A stretch of DNA of 33,234 nucleotides, taken from assembly GCA_902608385.1 (NCBI GenBank), contig CACLNT010000014.1, forward strand, positions 1 through 33,234, read 5' to 3'. Positions 1-9,344 of the stretch are shown here, one piece after another. Every line of letters starts with the position of its first letter. Within the stretch, counting starts at the first letter, position 1. The position numbers were made by a program, and so were the translations under genes. The notes below the pieces were generated by a model. The model was not told the DNA's origin and made no database searches. It saw only the letters and a program-made list of their open reading frames with translations. This DNA is from an uncultured Pelagibacteraceae bacterium. Lineage in GTDB: Bacteria; Pseudomonadota; Alphaproteobacteria; Pelagibacterales; Pelagibacteraceae.

Positions 1-817
1 TTTTACAATTATCAATAAATTTTACTTGATTGATTAATCTATATTGCTCAACTAATCTTAAAAGCTTCTTCTTATATAATTTTCTTCCTTGGTCGCTACC
101 CAAAATAATAACATTAAAAGATTCGGGATCTAATTCTTTATTAATAAGATTAATAGCCTCAATAAACATTTCTTGTCCTTTCCATGAAGCCAGTCTTCCA
201 GGAAGTAAAATTAATTTTTTATTTTTTTGAACACCCCAATCTAAAAGTAATTTTTTTTCATCTAAGGGTTTTGTTTTATTTGAATCATAATAATCAGTAT
301 TGATGCCTCTAAAAATAACTAAAAATTTTTTTTTCAAATTTTTTAAATATTTTGAATAATTTTCATTTATGTGAGAAAAAATAAAATTTGTACCTGCAAT
401 TATTAAATCTGATCTTAACATGACAGAGTTATAAAATTTTTTTACTGATCCATTAAAATTATAAGTGCCATGAAAAGTAGTAACAAATTTTCTTCCGGTA
501 ATTTTTGTAGCTAACAAACAAGACCACGCAGGAGCTCTACTACGTGCATGAACAATTGATATATTTGAAAATAATATAATCAATATTAGTATAAATGAAT
601 TTAAAAGCATTAAAATTGGATTTTTACTATGAACGGGTAGTCTTATAACTTTTACTTTTTTTTTATTTACATATCTTAATAAATCTCCACCACTTGTAAC
701 TATGTAAGAAGAACAGTCATTCTCAGTCAAGTAATGAGCAAAATCATAACAGCCTATTTCAGCACCTCCATATCCTAGTTTTGGAATAACTTGTAAAACT
801 TTTATTTTAGATCCCAT
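1..817 (-). CDS. Glycosyltransferase family 4 (GT4), C-terminus missing at window edge
   Basis: The reading frame is open from an ATG at 817 down to the left edge, giving 272 codons with no stop, so the C-terminus lies outside the window. The protein starts with a Rossmann-like strand (KVLQVIPKLGYGGAE), and the GGAE at residues 17-20 is typical of GT-B fold, GT4-type transferases. A hydrophobic stretch at about residues 67-88 may attach it to the membrane. The start of the second Rossmann domain is visible as LILLPGRLASWKGQE (about 202-216), whose Arg and Lys normally bind the sugar-nucleotide phosphates. By family it would transfer a sugar to a lipid or polysaccharide acceptor at the inner face of the membrane, as in LPS or O-antigen synthesis; donor and acceptor cannot be read. 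It diverges from the hydrolase at 860 across only 42 bases. Confidence 0.88.
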   Translation of the reverse strand, partial: MGSKIKVLQVIPKLGYGGAEIGCYDFAHYLTENDCSSYIVTSGGDLLRYVNKKKVKVIRLPVHSKNPILMLLNSFILILIILFSNISIVHARSRAPAWSCLLATKITGRKFVTTFHGTYNFNGSVKKFYNSVMLRSDLIIAGTNFIFSHINENYSKYLKNLKKKFLVIFRGINTDYYDSNKTKPLDEKKLLLDWGVQKNKKLILLPGRLASWKGQEMFIEAINLINKELDPESFNVIILGSDQGRKLYKKKLLRLVEQYRLINQVKFIDNCK

Positions 818-859
818 TTGATAAAACTATATAATAAGAAATAACTCTTATAAACTTTT

Positions 860-1615
860 ATGAATAAATTTAAGTATTTAAAAATATCAAATACAAAGAA
901 AATTAGATATTTATCACAAAATTATAATAATAATCTTTATATAATTTTCCTGCATGGATTTATGTCCGACTTAGAAGGAGATAAGCCCAAAACATTTTTA
1001 AAATATTGTAAAAAACAAAAATTAGGATTTCTTGGACTAGAATATTCTGGTCATGGAAAATCTTCAGGAAAGTTTACTCACGGCAACATTAGTAAATGGA
1101 GTAAAGAAATTCAAATCACAATAAAAAAAATAGTAAAAAAAAATAATTTTATTTTAGTAGGTTCAAGCATGGGCTCTTGGCTTTCGCTAAATCAATTTAA
1201 ATATTTTAAAAAACAAATTAAAGGATTCTTGGGTATTGGTTCAGCTCCAGAATTTTTAGAAAGATTAATGTGGAAAAAGTTTACAAAAAAAATGAAGAAA
1301 GAAACGATTAAAAAAAAAATATACAACTTAAAACATGGTGATTATGAATATCCAATTTCTTATCAACTAATAAAGGATGGAAGAAAAAATAAAGTATTAA
1401 ATAAAAAAATAAATTCAAAAATTCAAGTCACCATGATACATGGACGTAAAGACGAAGTAGTTCCAGTCGTTTATTCAAGAAAAGTTTTGGGTTTATTTAG
1501 TAAAGCAAAAAAAAAATTAATAATTTTTAATAATGGTGACCACAGTCTTTCTAGTAAAAAAAATCTTAAAAAAATTATAACAGAATTAGACAAGATTGTT
1601 TCTAATGTAATTTAA
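860..1615 (+). CDS. Alpha/beta hydrolase, serine hydrolase fold (S33-like)
   Basis: This 251-residue protein has the layout of a cytosolic alpha/beta hydrolase. The oxyanion-hole motif LHGF is at residues 31-34. The nucleophile elbow GSSMG is at 101-105, making Ser103 the likely nucleophile. HGRKDEVVP supplies the acid (Asp198), and NGDHS supplies His228. There is no signal peptide. The family includes esterases, acyl-transfer enzymes and depalmitoylase-like proteins, so the substrate cannot be assigned. The protein is very lysine-rich, as expected from the base composition. Its 3' end overlaps the convergent epimerase-like gene by 30 bases (1586-1615), so the two mRNAs would have complementary tails. 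Confidence 0.85.
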   Translation: MNKFKYLKISNTKKIRYLSQNYNNNLYIIFLHGFMSDLEGDKPKTFLKYCKKQKLGFLGLEYSGHGKSSGKFTHGNISKWSKEIQITIKKIVKKNNFILVGSSMGSWLSLNQFKYFKKQIKGFLGIGSAPEFLERLMWKKFTKKMKKETIKKKIYNLKHGDYEYPISYQLIKDGRKNKVLNKKINSKIQVTMIHGRKDEVVPVVYSRKVLGLFSKAKKKLIIFNNGDHSLSSKKNLKKIITELDKIVSNVI

Positions 1616-2461
1616 ACCTTCTACATAAGTTGGAAACTTTAATTTATAATCAAAAAAACTTTTCATTTTTTTATTGCTCACTTTTTTTGAATCTTTATAA
1701 AAACTTTTAAGCATCTCGCTGTCTATGTCTTTAACCTCAATAATTTTTGGAATATCGAAATTTAAAAGCTTAACACCATACAATGTCACTTCTTCCATTG
1801 AAGCAGGTTTGTCGTCAGAAATATTATATATTTCTCCTGTTTTAAAATTGGATAAAGATTTAAATAAAACATTTGCAATATCTTCAACATGAATTCTTGA
1901 GAAAAATTGATTTTTTTTATTAATTAAATTTACATTACCAGACTTTAATCTAGCTAATATATTTTTTTGATTGGAATAAATTCCAGACAATCTAAATATT
2001 TGGAATGGCAATTTTGAATTTGCTGTAAATGATATCCAAGATTTCTCAGCTTTAAGTCTACCTATTCCACTTGTAGACTTTGGATTTGTTTCACTTTCTT
2101 CATTTACCCATTCACCTTTATGATCTCCATAAACACTAGTCGCTGACAAATATGTTATCCATTTAGGATTGCATTCTTTAATGACTTCTCCGAAATATTT
2201 AATAACTATATCTTTTCCATTAATTGGTGGTATTGAAATTAAAATATGATCTGAATTTTTAAGATTTTCAATCAATCCGTTATCAAAAATTTCATCATTA
2301 AATATAAAATTATTATATTTTATTTCGTTAAATTGTTTTGCTTTACTTTGTTCTCTTGTGGTAACTGTTAGATTAATACTAAATTTTTCTGTATTAATTT
2401 TTTTTATAAAATTTTTTGCTACTTGGCCAAATCCAAAACAAAAAATATTTATTTTTTTCAT
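1586..2461 (-). CDS. NAD(P)-binding epimerase/dehydratase-like protein (YeeZ-type SDR)
   Basis: A protein of 291 residues that begins directly with a nucleotide-binding loop, GFGQVA (residues 10-15), as in extended short-chain dehydrogenases. SATSVYGDHKGEWVNE (106-121) matches the conserved active-site strand and loop of sugar-epimerase relatives. The classical YxxxK is not obvious: Lys137 is there, but the position four before it is Ile. This resembles the YeeZ-like 'NAD-dependent epimerase' group, whose chemistry is poorly known. It is the last gene of a gltD-gltB-epimerase run, with one base between the gltB stop and this start, so it is probably co-transcribed. A direct link to glutamate synthesis is not implied. 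Its end overlaps the convergent hydrolase by 30 bases. Confidence 0.75.
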   Translation of the reverse strand: MKKINIFCFGFGQVAKNFIKKINTEKFSINLTVTTREQSKAKQFNEIKYNNFIFNDEIFDNGLIENLKNSDHILISIPPINGKDIVIKYFGEVIKECNPKWITYLSATSVYGDHKGEWVNEESETNPKSTSGIGRLKAEKSWISFTANSKLPFQIFRLSGIYSNQKNILARLKSGNVNLINKKNQFFSRIHVEDIANVLFKSLSNFKTGEIYNISDDKPASMEEVTLYGVKLLNFDIPKIIEVKDIDSEMLKSFYKDSKKVSNKKMKSFFDYKLKFPTYVEGLNYIRNNLV

Positions 2462-2462
2462 T

Positions 2463-5400
2463 TTAACTTACTTCTTTTATGTGCAAATTAGCTGAAATTG
2501 GATTTTCTAATTTATTGATCATTTCTTTTGGACAAACTTGAAAGAAATTATTAATTTCATTTTCAAAATTACTAAGTATTTTTTTTGATAACATAGAATC
2601 TGTTTCCTTGTAATGTTCTATTATCAAATCTTTGAGATGGCTAATCCAATATTTTCTCTCGGGCCTTTGCCATACTACAGTTTCTGGATTAACTCTTTTT
2701 TCAAATTCATCTTTTAAATCATAAATAAATGCCATACCACCAGTCATACCTGCTGCAAAATTATCTCCCGTTTTTCCAAGAATTACAATCGTGCCTCCTG
2801 TCATATATTCACATCCATTGGAACCACATCCTTCAATAACTGAAATAGCTCCTGAGTTTCTTACGGCAAATCTTTCACCAGCTTGTCCAGCAGCAAAAAG
2901 TTTTCCTGATGTTGCTCCATATAAAACTGTATTTCCAATAATTGTATTTTCGCTTTCTATTAAATTACTTTCTTCAGGCAACTTAATTGAAATTGAAGCT
3001 CCTGATAAACTTTTACCAACATAATCATTTGCGTCACCTTTGAGTAAAAGTTTTAAACCTTTAGTTCCAAAAGCACCAAATGATTGACCAGCCGATCCCT
3101 TAAATTTCAAAGATAAAAAATTCTCCTCTAGTTTGTTGTGGCCATATTTTTTTAATAAATGATGAGATATTCTTGTGCCAACTGCTCTATGAGTATTTTT
3201 TATATTAAATTCTTTTTCAATTATATTAGTTTTTCCAATTTTATCTTGGATTTCATTCAGTAATTCTTGATCCAAAGTATCTGGAACTTTATTAATATCT
3301 TTTTTGTCACAATATCTTTTATGATTGCCAGGATCAGTAAGAATAAAAAGTGGATGTAGATCTAAATCATCTAAATTTGATGATCCAGTGCTGACTTGTT
3401 TTAATAAATCTGTTCTTCCAACAATCTCATTTAATGTTTTAAAACCTAATTCAGCTAATATTTCTCTTACTTCTTGAGCAATAAATGTGAACAAATTTAC
3501 AACTTTTTCAGGAGTTCCACTAAATTTTTCTCTTAATTTTTGATCTTGAGTGCAAACTCCAACTGGACAAGTATTAGAATGACATTGTCTAACCATAATA
3601 CATCCCATAGCCACAAGAGCTGTCGTTGCTACACCATATTCTTCTGCTCCCATCATCGCTGCAATAATAACATCCCTCCCAGTTTTTATTCCACCATCAG
3701 TTCTTAAGGTAACGCTGTCTCTTAAGTTGTTTAAAGTTAAAACCTGATTTACTTCTGTTAATCCCATTTCCCATGGAATTCCAACATACTTAACACTAGT
3801 TTGAGGTGTTGCTCCTGTTCCTCCATTGTGCCCTGAAATTAATATTATATCTGCTTTAGCTTTGGCAACACCTGCTGCAATCGTTCCAATCCCTGATGAA
3901 GCAACTAACTTAACTCCTACTCTAGCTTTTGGGTTAACTTGTTTTAAGTCATAGATTAATTGAGCCAAGTCTTCTATAGAATAAATATCATGATGTGGAG
4001 GAGGAGATATTAATGTAACTCCAGGTGTAGAATGTCTTAACCTAGCAATTTCAGATGTTACTTTAAAACCTGGTAACTGACCTCCTTCTCCTGGTTTAGC
4101 TCCTTGAGCAATTTTAATTTCTATCTCATTACAATTATTTAAATAATTAATTGTTACACCAAATCTTGCTGAAGCAATTTGTTTAACTCTCGAGTTTGCG
4201 CTGTCTTTATTTTCCATTAAAACAAATCTTTTTTCGTCTTCTCCGCCCTCTCCGCTACAGGATGCACCTTTAATTCTGTTCATTGCTATTGCTAAAGTTT
4301 CATGAGCTTCTTTAGATAATGCACCATGAGACATGCTACCACTGCCAAATCTTTTTAATATTTCTGATACTGATTCAACTGTCGAAATATCAACAGGAGA
4401 TTTTAAATATCTCTTTCTAAAATCCATTAAGTCTCTTAAATGTATTGGTGGAAGATCGTAAATTCCTTTCACATATTTTTTATAAGTATTATATGAATTG
4501 TTTGTCACTGCGCTTTGAAGCAAGTGAATCAATTTACCTTGGTATTGATGAATTTCTCCGTTTTCCCTATATTTATAGATTCCTCCAATAGGCAATACAC
4601 TATCATTATTCTGAAATGCTTCTTTGTGAATATTTTTTATTTTCTTTTCTATCCCACTCAGACCAATTCCAGATATTTTTGAAGTTACTCCTTGAAAATA
4701 TTCAGAAACTACTGTTCTACTTAGTCCAACAGCTTCGAAGTTGCACCCTCCTCTATAGGAACTTAAAACAGATATTCCCATTTTAGACATTATTTTTAAA
4801 AGTCCAAAATTTACCGACTTAATGTATCTTTTAATGCATTCTTCATATCTAAATTTTCCAAAAAGTTTTTTTTCATATCTTTGATACAAACTATCTAGAG
4901 CCAAATATGGATTAATAGTTGTTGCACCAACTCCTAAAAGAGTCGCAAATGAATGTGTATCTAAAACTTCTCCTGTTTCAGCATTTATAGAAACATAGCC
5001 TCTTAATTTTTTATCAATTAAATGCTTATTAATTGCTCCAACACATAAAAGCATTGGAATTGCTATTTTTTCTTCAGATATTTTTTTATCAGATAATATT
5101 ATTTGGGTTGCTCCTTGCCTTACAAAAATTTCAGCTTCTTTAAGAATATAATCTAAAGATTTTTTAAGAGATTGATCGTGTGTAAAAGTGCAATCAATAG
5201 TCTTTGAATTCTTGCCAAAAAAACTTACAAATTTTTGAAATTGTGAATTAGATAAAATAGGATTTTCCAAAACATAAATATTATCTTTGGTTAATTTGTC
5301 AAAATTTAATATATTTCCTAAATTTCCAAATCTAGTCTTCAAGCTCATAACTTTATTTTCTCTTAATGAATCTATTGGTGGGTTTGTAACTTGACTGAAG

Positions 5401-6968
5401 TTTTGTCTGAAAAAATGATATAATGGTCTATAACGATCGGATAAAACTGCAAGTGGAGTATCATCTCCCATAGAGCCAACTGCTTCTTTAGCATCTTCTG
5501 CCATTGGATGAAGAATTAACTCAAGGTCTTCAATACTTACTCCAAAAGCATGTTGTCTTTTTCTTAGTGCAGATCCAGTAAAAATAAATTTTTCTTTATT
5601 AATTGAAATTTTTTTATCAAGATCAATAATTTGATTGTTAAAATGTTTATATTCTTTTGCTAAATAGTTTTTTATTTCAATATTATTAAAAACTTTTCCT
5701 TTGTTAATTCTTATTCCAATAATTTCTCCAGGACCTAATCTTCCTTTAGAAATAATTTTGTTCTCATCTAGTTTAATCATGCCTGTTTCAGATCCTGCAA
5801 AAAGCAAATTGTCTTTTGTTATGGTATATCTTAAGGGACGCAGACCATTTCTATCATTAGCAGCTATTACCCATTCATTATCAGTTGCTGCAATTGCAGC
5901 TGGTCCATCCCATGGTTCCATTGTGCTATTTAAAAAATTAAATAACCTTTGATGATCTCTTGGTAAAATTTTGCTTTTTTTGGACCAAGCATCTGGAATC
6001 AACATTAATTTTGCCAAAGGTGCAGGCTGTCCTGAAATATTTAACAATTCAAAAACATTATCTAAAGCTGAAGAGTCTGAGGCTCCTGGTTGTATTACTG
6101 GTTTTAAATTTTCTATATTCTCAAAAAATGAACTTGCTATTTCATCTTCATGAATTTTCATCCAATTACAATTACCTCTAAAAGTATTTATTTCTCCATT
6201 ATGGGCAATAGCTCTAAAAGGCTGTGCCAAATCCCAGCTTGGAAATGTATTTGTAGAAAATCTCTGATGGAAAATTGCATACCTTGATATAAATCTTTCA
6301 TCATTTAAATCTGGATAGAAATCAGATAAAGCCTCTGCCAAAAACATGCCTTTGTAAATTATTGATTTAGAACTTAAGGAACAGATATAAAATCCTTCTA
6401 GATTATTTTTTATAATGTCATTTTCAATTTTTCTTCTGATCTCATAAAGCTTTCTTTCTAATTTTTTGTCGACAAAATTTTTATCATTATGTTTAAATAA
6501 TACTTGGGTGATTTCAGGCCTGTTATTATTTGCTTTTTCGCCTAAAACTTTTGTATTTATTGGAACTTGTCTCCACCCATAAATTTTAAAATTGGATTTA
6601 GTAAGCTCTTTTTCAACTATAGTCTTACAATTTTCTTGAACGTTGAAATTGTCTCTTGGCAAGAAGATCATTCCAACACATATCTCAGAGTTGTTATGCT
6701 TATGTCCTTTAGTTTCTATCTTTTCTACAAAAAAATCATAAGGAATTTCAATATGTATACCAGCACCATCTCCCGTTTTCCCATCAGCATCAACAGCTCC
6801 TCTGTGCCATACTGCTTTTAGAGCTTCAATTCCATATTCTACAATCTTTCTTGATTTTTTTCCTTCCGTAGATGCAACTAATCCAACACCACATGCATCA
6901 TGTTCCATACTTTTTGAATAAATATGATTTTTTTCTAAAATTTTTAAATTCTTTTTATAATTTTTCAT
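2463..6968 (-). CDS. gltB: Glutamate synthase (NADPH), large subunit
   Basis: At 1501 residues this is full length for the family. The large subunit removes ammonia from glutamine, channels it to 2-oxoglutarate and makes two glutamates; this is the second half of the GS-GOGAT ammonia-assimilation route. The short propeptide is followed by DACGVG, where Cys26 would become the N-terminal nucleophile of the class II amidotransferase domain (to about residue 430). The FMN/synthase domain carries GEGGQLPGFKV and HNGGTGATPQTS. A cysteine cluster QCHSNTCPVGVC near residues 1125-1140 fits the 3Fe-4S site. The C-terminal beta-helix shows the usual glycine repeats (GGTIVILGKTGDNFAAGMTGG). The ATG shares its A with the gltD stop (1-base overlap), which suggests translational coupling and equal expression. 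Confidence 0.97.
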   Translation of the reverse strand: MKNYKKNLKILEKNHIYSKSMEHDACGVGLVASTEGKKSRKIVEYGIEALKAVWHRGAVDADGKTGDGAGIHIEIPYDFFVEKIETKGHKHNNSEICVGMIFLPRDNFNVQENCKTIVEKELTKSNFKIYGWRQVPINTKVLGEKANNNRPEITQVLFKHNDKNFVDKKLERKLYEIRRKIENDIIKNNLEGFYICSLSSKSIIYKGMFLAEALSDFYPDLNDERFISRYAIFHQRFSTNTFPSWDLAQPFRAIAHNGEINTFRGNCNWMKIHEDEIASSFFENIENLKPVIQPGASDSSALDNVFELLNISGQPAPLAKLMLIPDAWSKKSKILPRDHQRLFNFLNSTMEPWDGPAAIAATDNEWVIAANDRNGLRPLRYTITKDNLLFAGSETGMIKLDENKIISKGRLGPGEIIGIRINKGKVFNNIEIKNYLAKEYKHFNNQIIDLDKKISINKEKFIFTGSALRKRQHAFGVSIEDLELILHPMAEDAKEAVGSMGDDTPLAVLSDRYRPLYHFFRQNFSQVTNPPIDSLRENKVMSLKTRFGNLGNILNFDKLTKDNIYVLENPILSNSQFQKFVSFFGKNSKTIDCTFTHDQSLKKSLDYILKEAEIFVRQGATQIILSDKKISEEKIAIPMLLCVGAINKHLIDKKLRGYVSINAETGEVLDTHSFATLLGVGATTINPYLALDSLYQRYEKKLFGKFRYEECIKRYIKSVNFGLLKIMSKMGISVLSSYRGGCNFEAVGLSRTVVSEYFQGVTSKISGIGLSGIEKKIKNIHKEAFQNNDSVLPIGGIYKYRENGEIHQYQGKLIHLLQSAVTNNSYNTYKKYVKGIYDLPPIHLRDLMDFRKRYLKSPVDISTVESVSEILKRFGSGSMSHGALSKEAHETLAIAMNRIKGASCSGEGGEDEKRFVLMENKDSANSRVKQIASARFGVTINYLNNCNEIEIKIAQGAKPGEGGQLPGFKVTSEIARLRHSTPGVTLISPPPHHDIYSIEDLAQLIYDLKQVNPKARVGVKLVASSGIGTIAAGVAKAKADIILISGHNGGTGATPQTSVKYVGIPWEMGLTEVNQVLTLNNLRDSVTLRTDGGIKTGRDVIIAAMMGAEEYGVATTALVAMGCIMVRQCHSNTCPVGVCTQDQKLREKFSGTPEKVVNLFTFIAQEVREILAELGFKTLNEIVGRTDLLKQVSTGSSNLDDLDLHPLFILTDPGNHKRYCDKKDINKVPDTLDQELLNEIQDKIGKTNIIEKEFNIKNTHRAVGTRISHHLLKKYGHNKLEENFLSLKFKGSAGQSFGAFGTKGLKLLLKGDANDYVGKSLSGASISIKLPEESNLIESENTIIGNTVLYGATSGKLFAAGQAGERFAVRNSGAISVIEGCGSNGCEYMTGGTIVILGKTGDNFAAGMTGGMAFIYDLKDEFEKRVNPETVVWQRPERKYWISHLKDLIIEHYKETDSMLSKKILSNFENEINNFFQVCPKEMINKLENPISANLHIKEVS

Positions 6969-8416
6969 TATGCAACTTTCGCTCTTTTATTTTCTATAAA
7001 TTTTTTAATAGAAACTGCTGCATCTCTTCCATCTTTAATGGCCCAAACTACTAATGAAGCACCTCTCGCTATATCACCCGCGGCAAAAACACCAGTCAAA
7101 TTAGTTTCCATCGTATCAAAATTTATTTTTAAGGTTCCGCGGTCTGTGATTTTTAAATCTTTTGAATTAAACATTTCTGGAAGATTTTCTGGATCAAATC
7201 CCAAAGCTTTAATAACCATATCTGCTTTAATTTTAAATTCAGAGTTTTCTTGAACCTGTGGCTTTCTTCTACCGCTATCATCGGTTTCGCCTAATTTAAT
7301 TTTATCAACAATTATATTTTCAATTTTATTTTTTCCTAAAAATTCTTTCGGATTTGATAACCACAGAAATTCTATTCCTTCTTCTTCAGCATTACCAACT
7401 TCTCTTGCAGAGCCTGGCATATTTTTTTTATCTCTTCTGTAAAGACATTTAACCGATTTTGCATTTTGTCTTACTGCTGTTCTTACACAATCCATTGCAG
7501 TATCGCCACCACCAATCACAACTACATCTTTGCCCTCTGCGTTTAATGTGCCATTATCAAATAATTCTACTTTGTAACCTAAACCTTTTTTATTTGATGC
7601 TGTTAGAAATTCCATTGCAGGAAAAATATTTTGTAAGTTACTTCCTAATATTTCTAATTTTTTTGCTTTATAAACTCCTGTTGCAATTAAAATTGCGTCA
7701 TGTTTTTCTCTTAATTCACCTAAAGTTGAATCTTTTCCAACTTCAAAGTTTTGAATAAAATTTATTCCACTTGATTTTAATATTTTTATTCTTCTTTCAA
7801 TTACATACTTTTCTAATTTAAAATTAGGAATTCCATAAATCAACAGTCCGCCAGGCCTATCGTACCTATCGTATATTGTAATTTGATAACCGTGTTTTCT
7901 TAACTGTTCTGCACAGGCTAACCCCGCAGGGCCTGCCCCTATTATGCCAATGCTTTTGTTTTTTTCATTTATAACTTTAATTGGTTTTATCCAACCTTTG
8001 TTCCAAGCGTTTTCTGTAATGTATTTTTCTACAGATCCTATTGTTACTGTTCCATGACCAGATTTCTCTATTACACAATTACCTTCACATAACCTATCTT
8101 GAGGGCATATTCTTCCACACACTTCTGGCATATTATTTGTGCTTTGAGCTAATTCGTAGGCTTCTTCCAGTCTTCCTTCTGCAGTTAGTTTTAGCCAATC
8201 TGGAATATTATTACTTAAAGGGCAATGAACTTGGCAAAAAGGAATTCCACATTGCGAACATCTACTTGATTGCTCCACTGCTTTTTCATGAATGTATTCA
8301 CCATAAATTTCACTAAAATCATCTTTTCTAATTGAGACTTCCCTTTTAGTTGGGCTCTGTTGGTCTATATCAGTAAATTTCAGCATTTTATCTGGCATAA
8401 CAAAAGCAGAATACAT
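6968..8416 (-). CDS. gltD: Glutamate synthase (NADPH), small subunit
   Basis: This 482-residue flavoprotein passes electrons from NADPH to GltB. Eight cysteines in the N-terminal domain (Cys53, 56, 61, 65 and 100, 104, 110, 114) are placed to bind two 4Fe-4S clusters. An FAD-binding loop GAGPAG is at 160-165 and a second, NADPH-binding loop (VVVIGGGDTAMD) lies in the middle. Near the C-terminus GVFAAGDIARG closes the FAD site. It is the first gene of the operon, so the order is gltD-gltB. ATG at 8416 is the longest start; Met7 (MPDKMLKF) and Met11 fit typical alphaproteobacterial N-termini equally well and cannot be excluded. Two perfect palindromes lie 29 and 86 bases upstream and may control it. 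Confidence 0.97.
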   Translation of the reverse strand: MYSAFVMPDKMLKFTDIDQQSPTKREVSIRKDDFSEIYGEYIHEKAVEQSSRCSQCGIPFCQVHCPLSNNIPDWLKLTAEGRLEEAYELAQSTNNMPEVCGRICPQDRLCEGNCVIEKSGHGTVTIGSVEKYITENAWNKGWIKPIKVINEKNKSIGIIGAGPAGLACAEQLRKHGYQITIYDRYDRPGGLLIYGIPNFKLEKYVIERRIKILKSSGINFIQNFEVGKDSTLGELREKHDAILIATGVYKAKKLEILGSNLQNIFPAMEFLTASNKKGLGYKVELFDNGTLNAEGKDVVVIGGGDTAMDCVRTAVRQNAKSVKCLYRRDKKNMPGSAREVGNAEEEGIEFLWLSNPKEFLGKNKIENIIVDKIKLGETDDSGRRKPQVQENSEFKIKADMVIKALGFDPENLPEMFNSKDLKITDRGTLKINFDTMETNLTGVFAAGDIARGASLVVWAIKDGRDAAVSIKKFIENKRAKVA

Positions 8417-8444
8417 TAGCCTTTTATATTATTGAAGCTAAACT

Positions 8445-8463
8445 AGGTCATAATATATGACCT
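8445..8463. repeat. Perfect inverted repeat, 8-base arms, upstream of gltD
   Basis: AGGTCATA at 8445-8452, spacer ATA, then TATGACCT at 8456-8463. The arms are exact reverse complements, 29 bases before the gltD start codon. The symmetry suits a dimeric regulator bound near the gltD promoter or start of transcription. The protein is unknown. Confidence 0.55.
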
Positions 8464-8501
8464 TATTTTTAAAATAGTAAGCATTTTAAGCGTTTTTTGC
8501 T

Positions 8502-8528
8502 TTAAATGCATGGCAGCCATGCATTTAA
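8502..8528. repeat. Perfect inverted repeat, 13-base arms, between gltD and uppP
   Basis: TTAAATGCATGGC at 8502-8514 and its exact reverse complement GCCATGCATTTAA at 8516-8528 are separated by a single A. It lies between two genes that start outward, so no transcript ends here and a terminator role is unlikely. It is more GC-rich than its surroundings. A dyad operator for a regulator of gltDB and/or uppP is the simplest reading; a hairpin in the uppP leader is the alternative. Confidence 0.65.
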
Positions 8529-8576
8529 TTTTATTAAGAATTAGACACAATTTTAAGTTATTTATAAGCAATCTAG

Positions 8577-9344
8577 ATGATATCTGACTTATTCGAAATT
8601 TTATTGCTTTCCTTGATTCAGGGTGTTTCAGAGTTTTTGCCTATAAGCTCTGCCGCACACTTAATTTTAGCATCTAATATTTATGAGTTCAAAAATCAAT
8701 CCTTGTTGATTGATATTAGTCTACATTTAGGTTCTCTATTAGCAATATTATTTTATTTTAGGAATGAGATTTTTAATCTTAAAAATAATTTAAATTTATT
8801 TTATAAAATAATTGTTGCAACTCTACCTTTAATAATAATAGGATATTTTTTATATTCTACGGGAATAATATATGAATTTAGAAATATAAAAGTTATCGTT
8901 TGGACTACTTTTGCTGGTGCAATTTTACTTCATATAGCAGATAGAAGAAAAATTTTTAATAATTTAGAAAATAGCTTTAACTTTAAGTCTGCCTTAATAA
9001 TTGGTTTATTTCAAATTATAGCTTTAATACCTGGGACAAGTAGAGCAGGTATAACAATTACGGCTGGAAGAATATTGGGATTCGATAGAACTGACTCTAC
9101 AAAAATTTCATTTTATTTATCTATACCTGCTTTAGCAGGTGCAAGCGCAATAGGAATAAAAGATTTATTAAAAGAAAATATTGAATTCAATTTTATTGTA
9201 TTAGTTGGAATATTTTTATCATTTATTTTCTCATTAATAACAATTAAATACTTTTTAAAATTTATTAAGAAGTTTTCTTTTAAAATATTCGTTTTTTACA
9301 GGATAATATTATCTTTGATTTTATTATATATTATTTATTTTTAA
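8577..9344 (+). CDS. uppP: Undecaprenyl-diphosphate phosphatase
   Basis: This 255-residue integral membrane protein removes a phosphate from undecaprenyl diphosphate, recycling the lipid carrier used for peptidoglycan and surface polysaccharides. Both family signatures are present. The first is QGVSEFLPISSAAH at residues 15-28, the (E/Q)xxxE motif with Gln15 and Glu19. The second is PGTSRAGIT starting at residue 152, with the catalytic Arg156. The rest is a succession of hydrophobic helices of normal number and length. The start at 8577 has no clear Shine-Dalgarno sequence. The 3' end overlaps the convergent transporter gene by 14 bases. Confidence 0.96.
   Translation: MISDLFEILLLSLIQGVSEFLPISSAAHLILASNIYEFKNQSLLIDISLHLGSLLAILFYFRNEIFNLKNNLNLFYKIIVATLPLIIIGYFLYSTGIIYEFRNIKVIVWTTFAGAILLHIADRRKIFNNLENSFNFKSALIIGLFQIIALIPGTSRAGITITAGRILGFDRTDSTKISFYLSIPALAGASAIGIKDLLKENIEFNFIVLVGIFLSFIFSLITIKYFLKFIKKFSFKIFVFYRIILSLILLYIIYF

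Larger units (their letters stand above)
8417..8576. promoter_or_regulatory. Divergent gltD / uppP control region
   Basis: This 160-base non-coding gap must hold the promoters for gltD (leftward) and uppP (rightward), since both genes start here. It carries two perfect inverted repeats, listed separately, and no credible reading frame. I could not place a convincing -35/-10 pair for either side; candidate TATA-like boxes are too common in such AT-rich DNA to be worth naming. Confidence 0.6.

Noticed and set aside
2791..6821. Several open frames of 60-84 codons opposite gltB
   Set aside because: They mirror conserved gltB codons, lack start signals and show no protein-like motif.
8511..8526. 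TGGCA...TGCA within the large palindrome as a sigma-54 promoter
   Set aside because: The distance between the GG and GC elements is about three bases too short, and the match is a by-product of the dyad symmetry.
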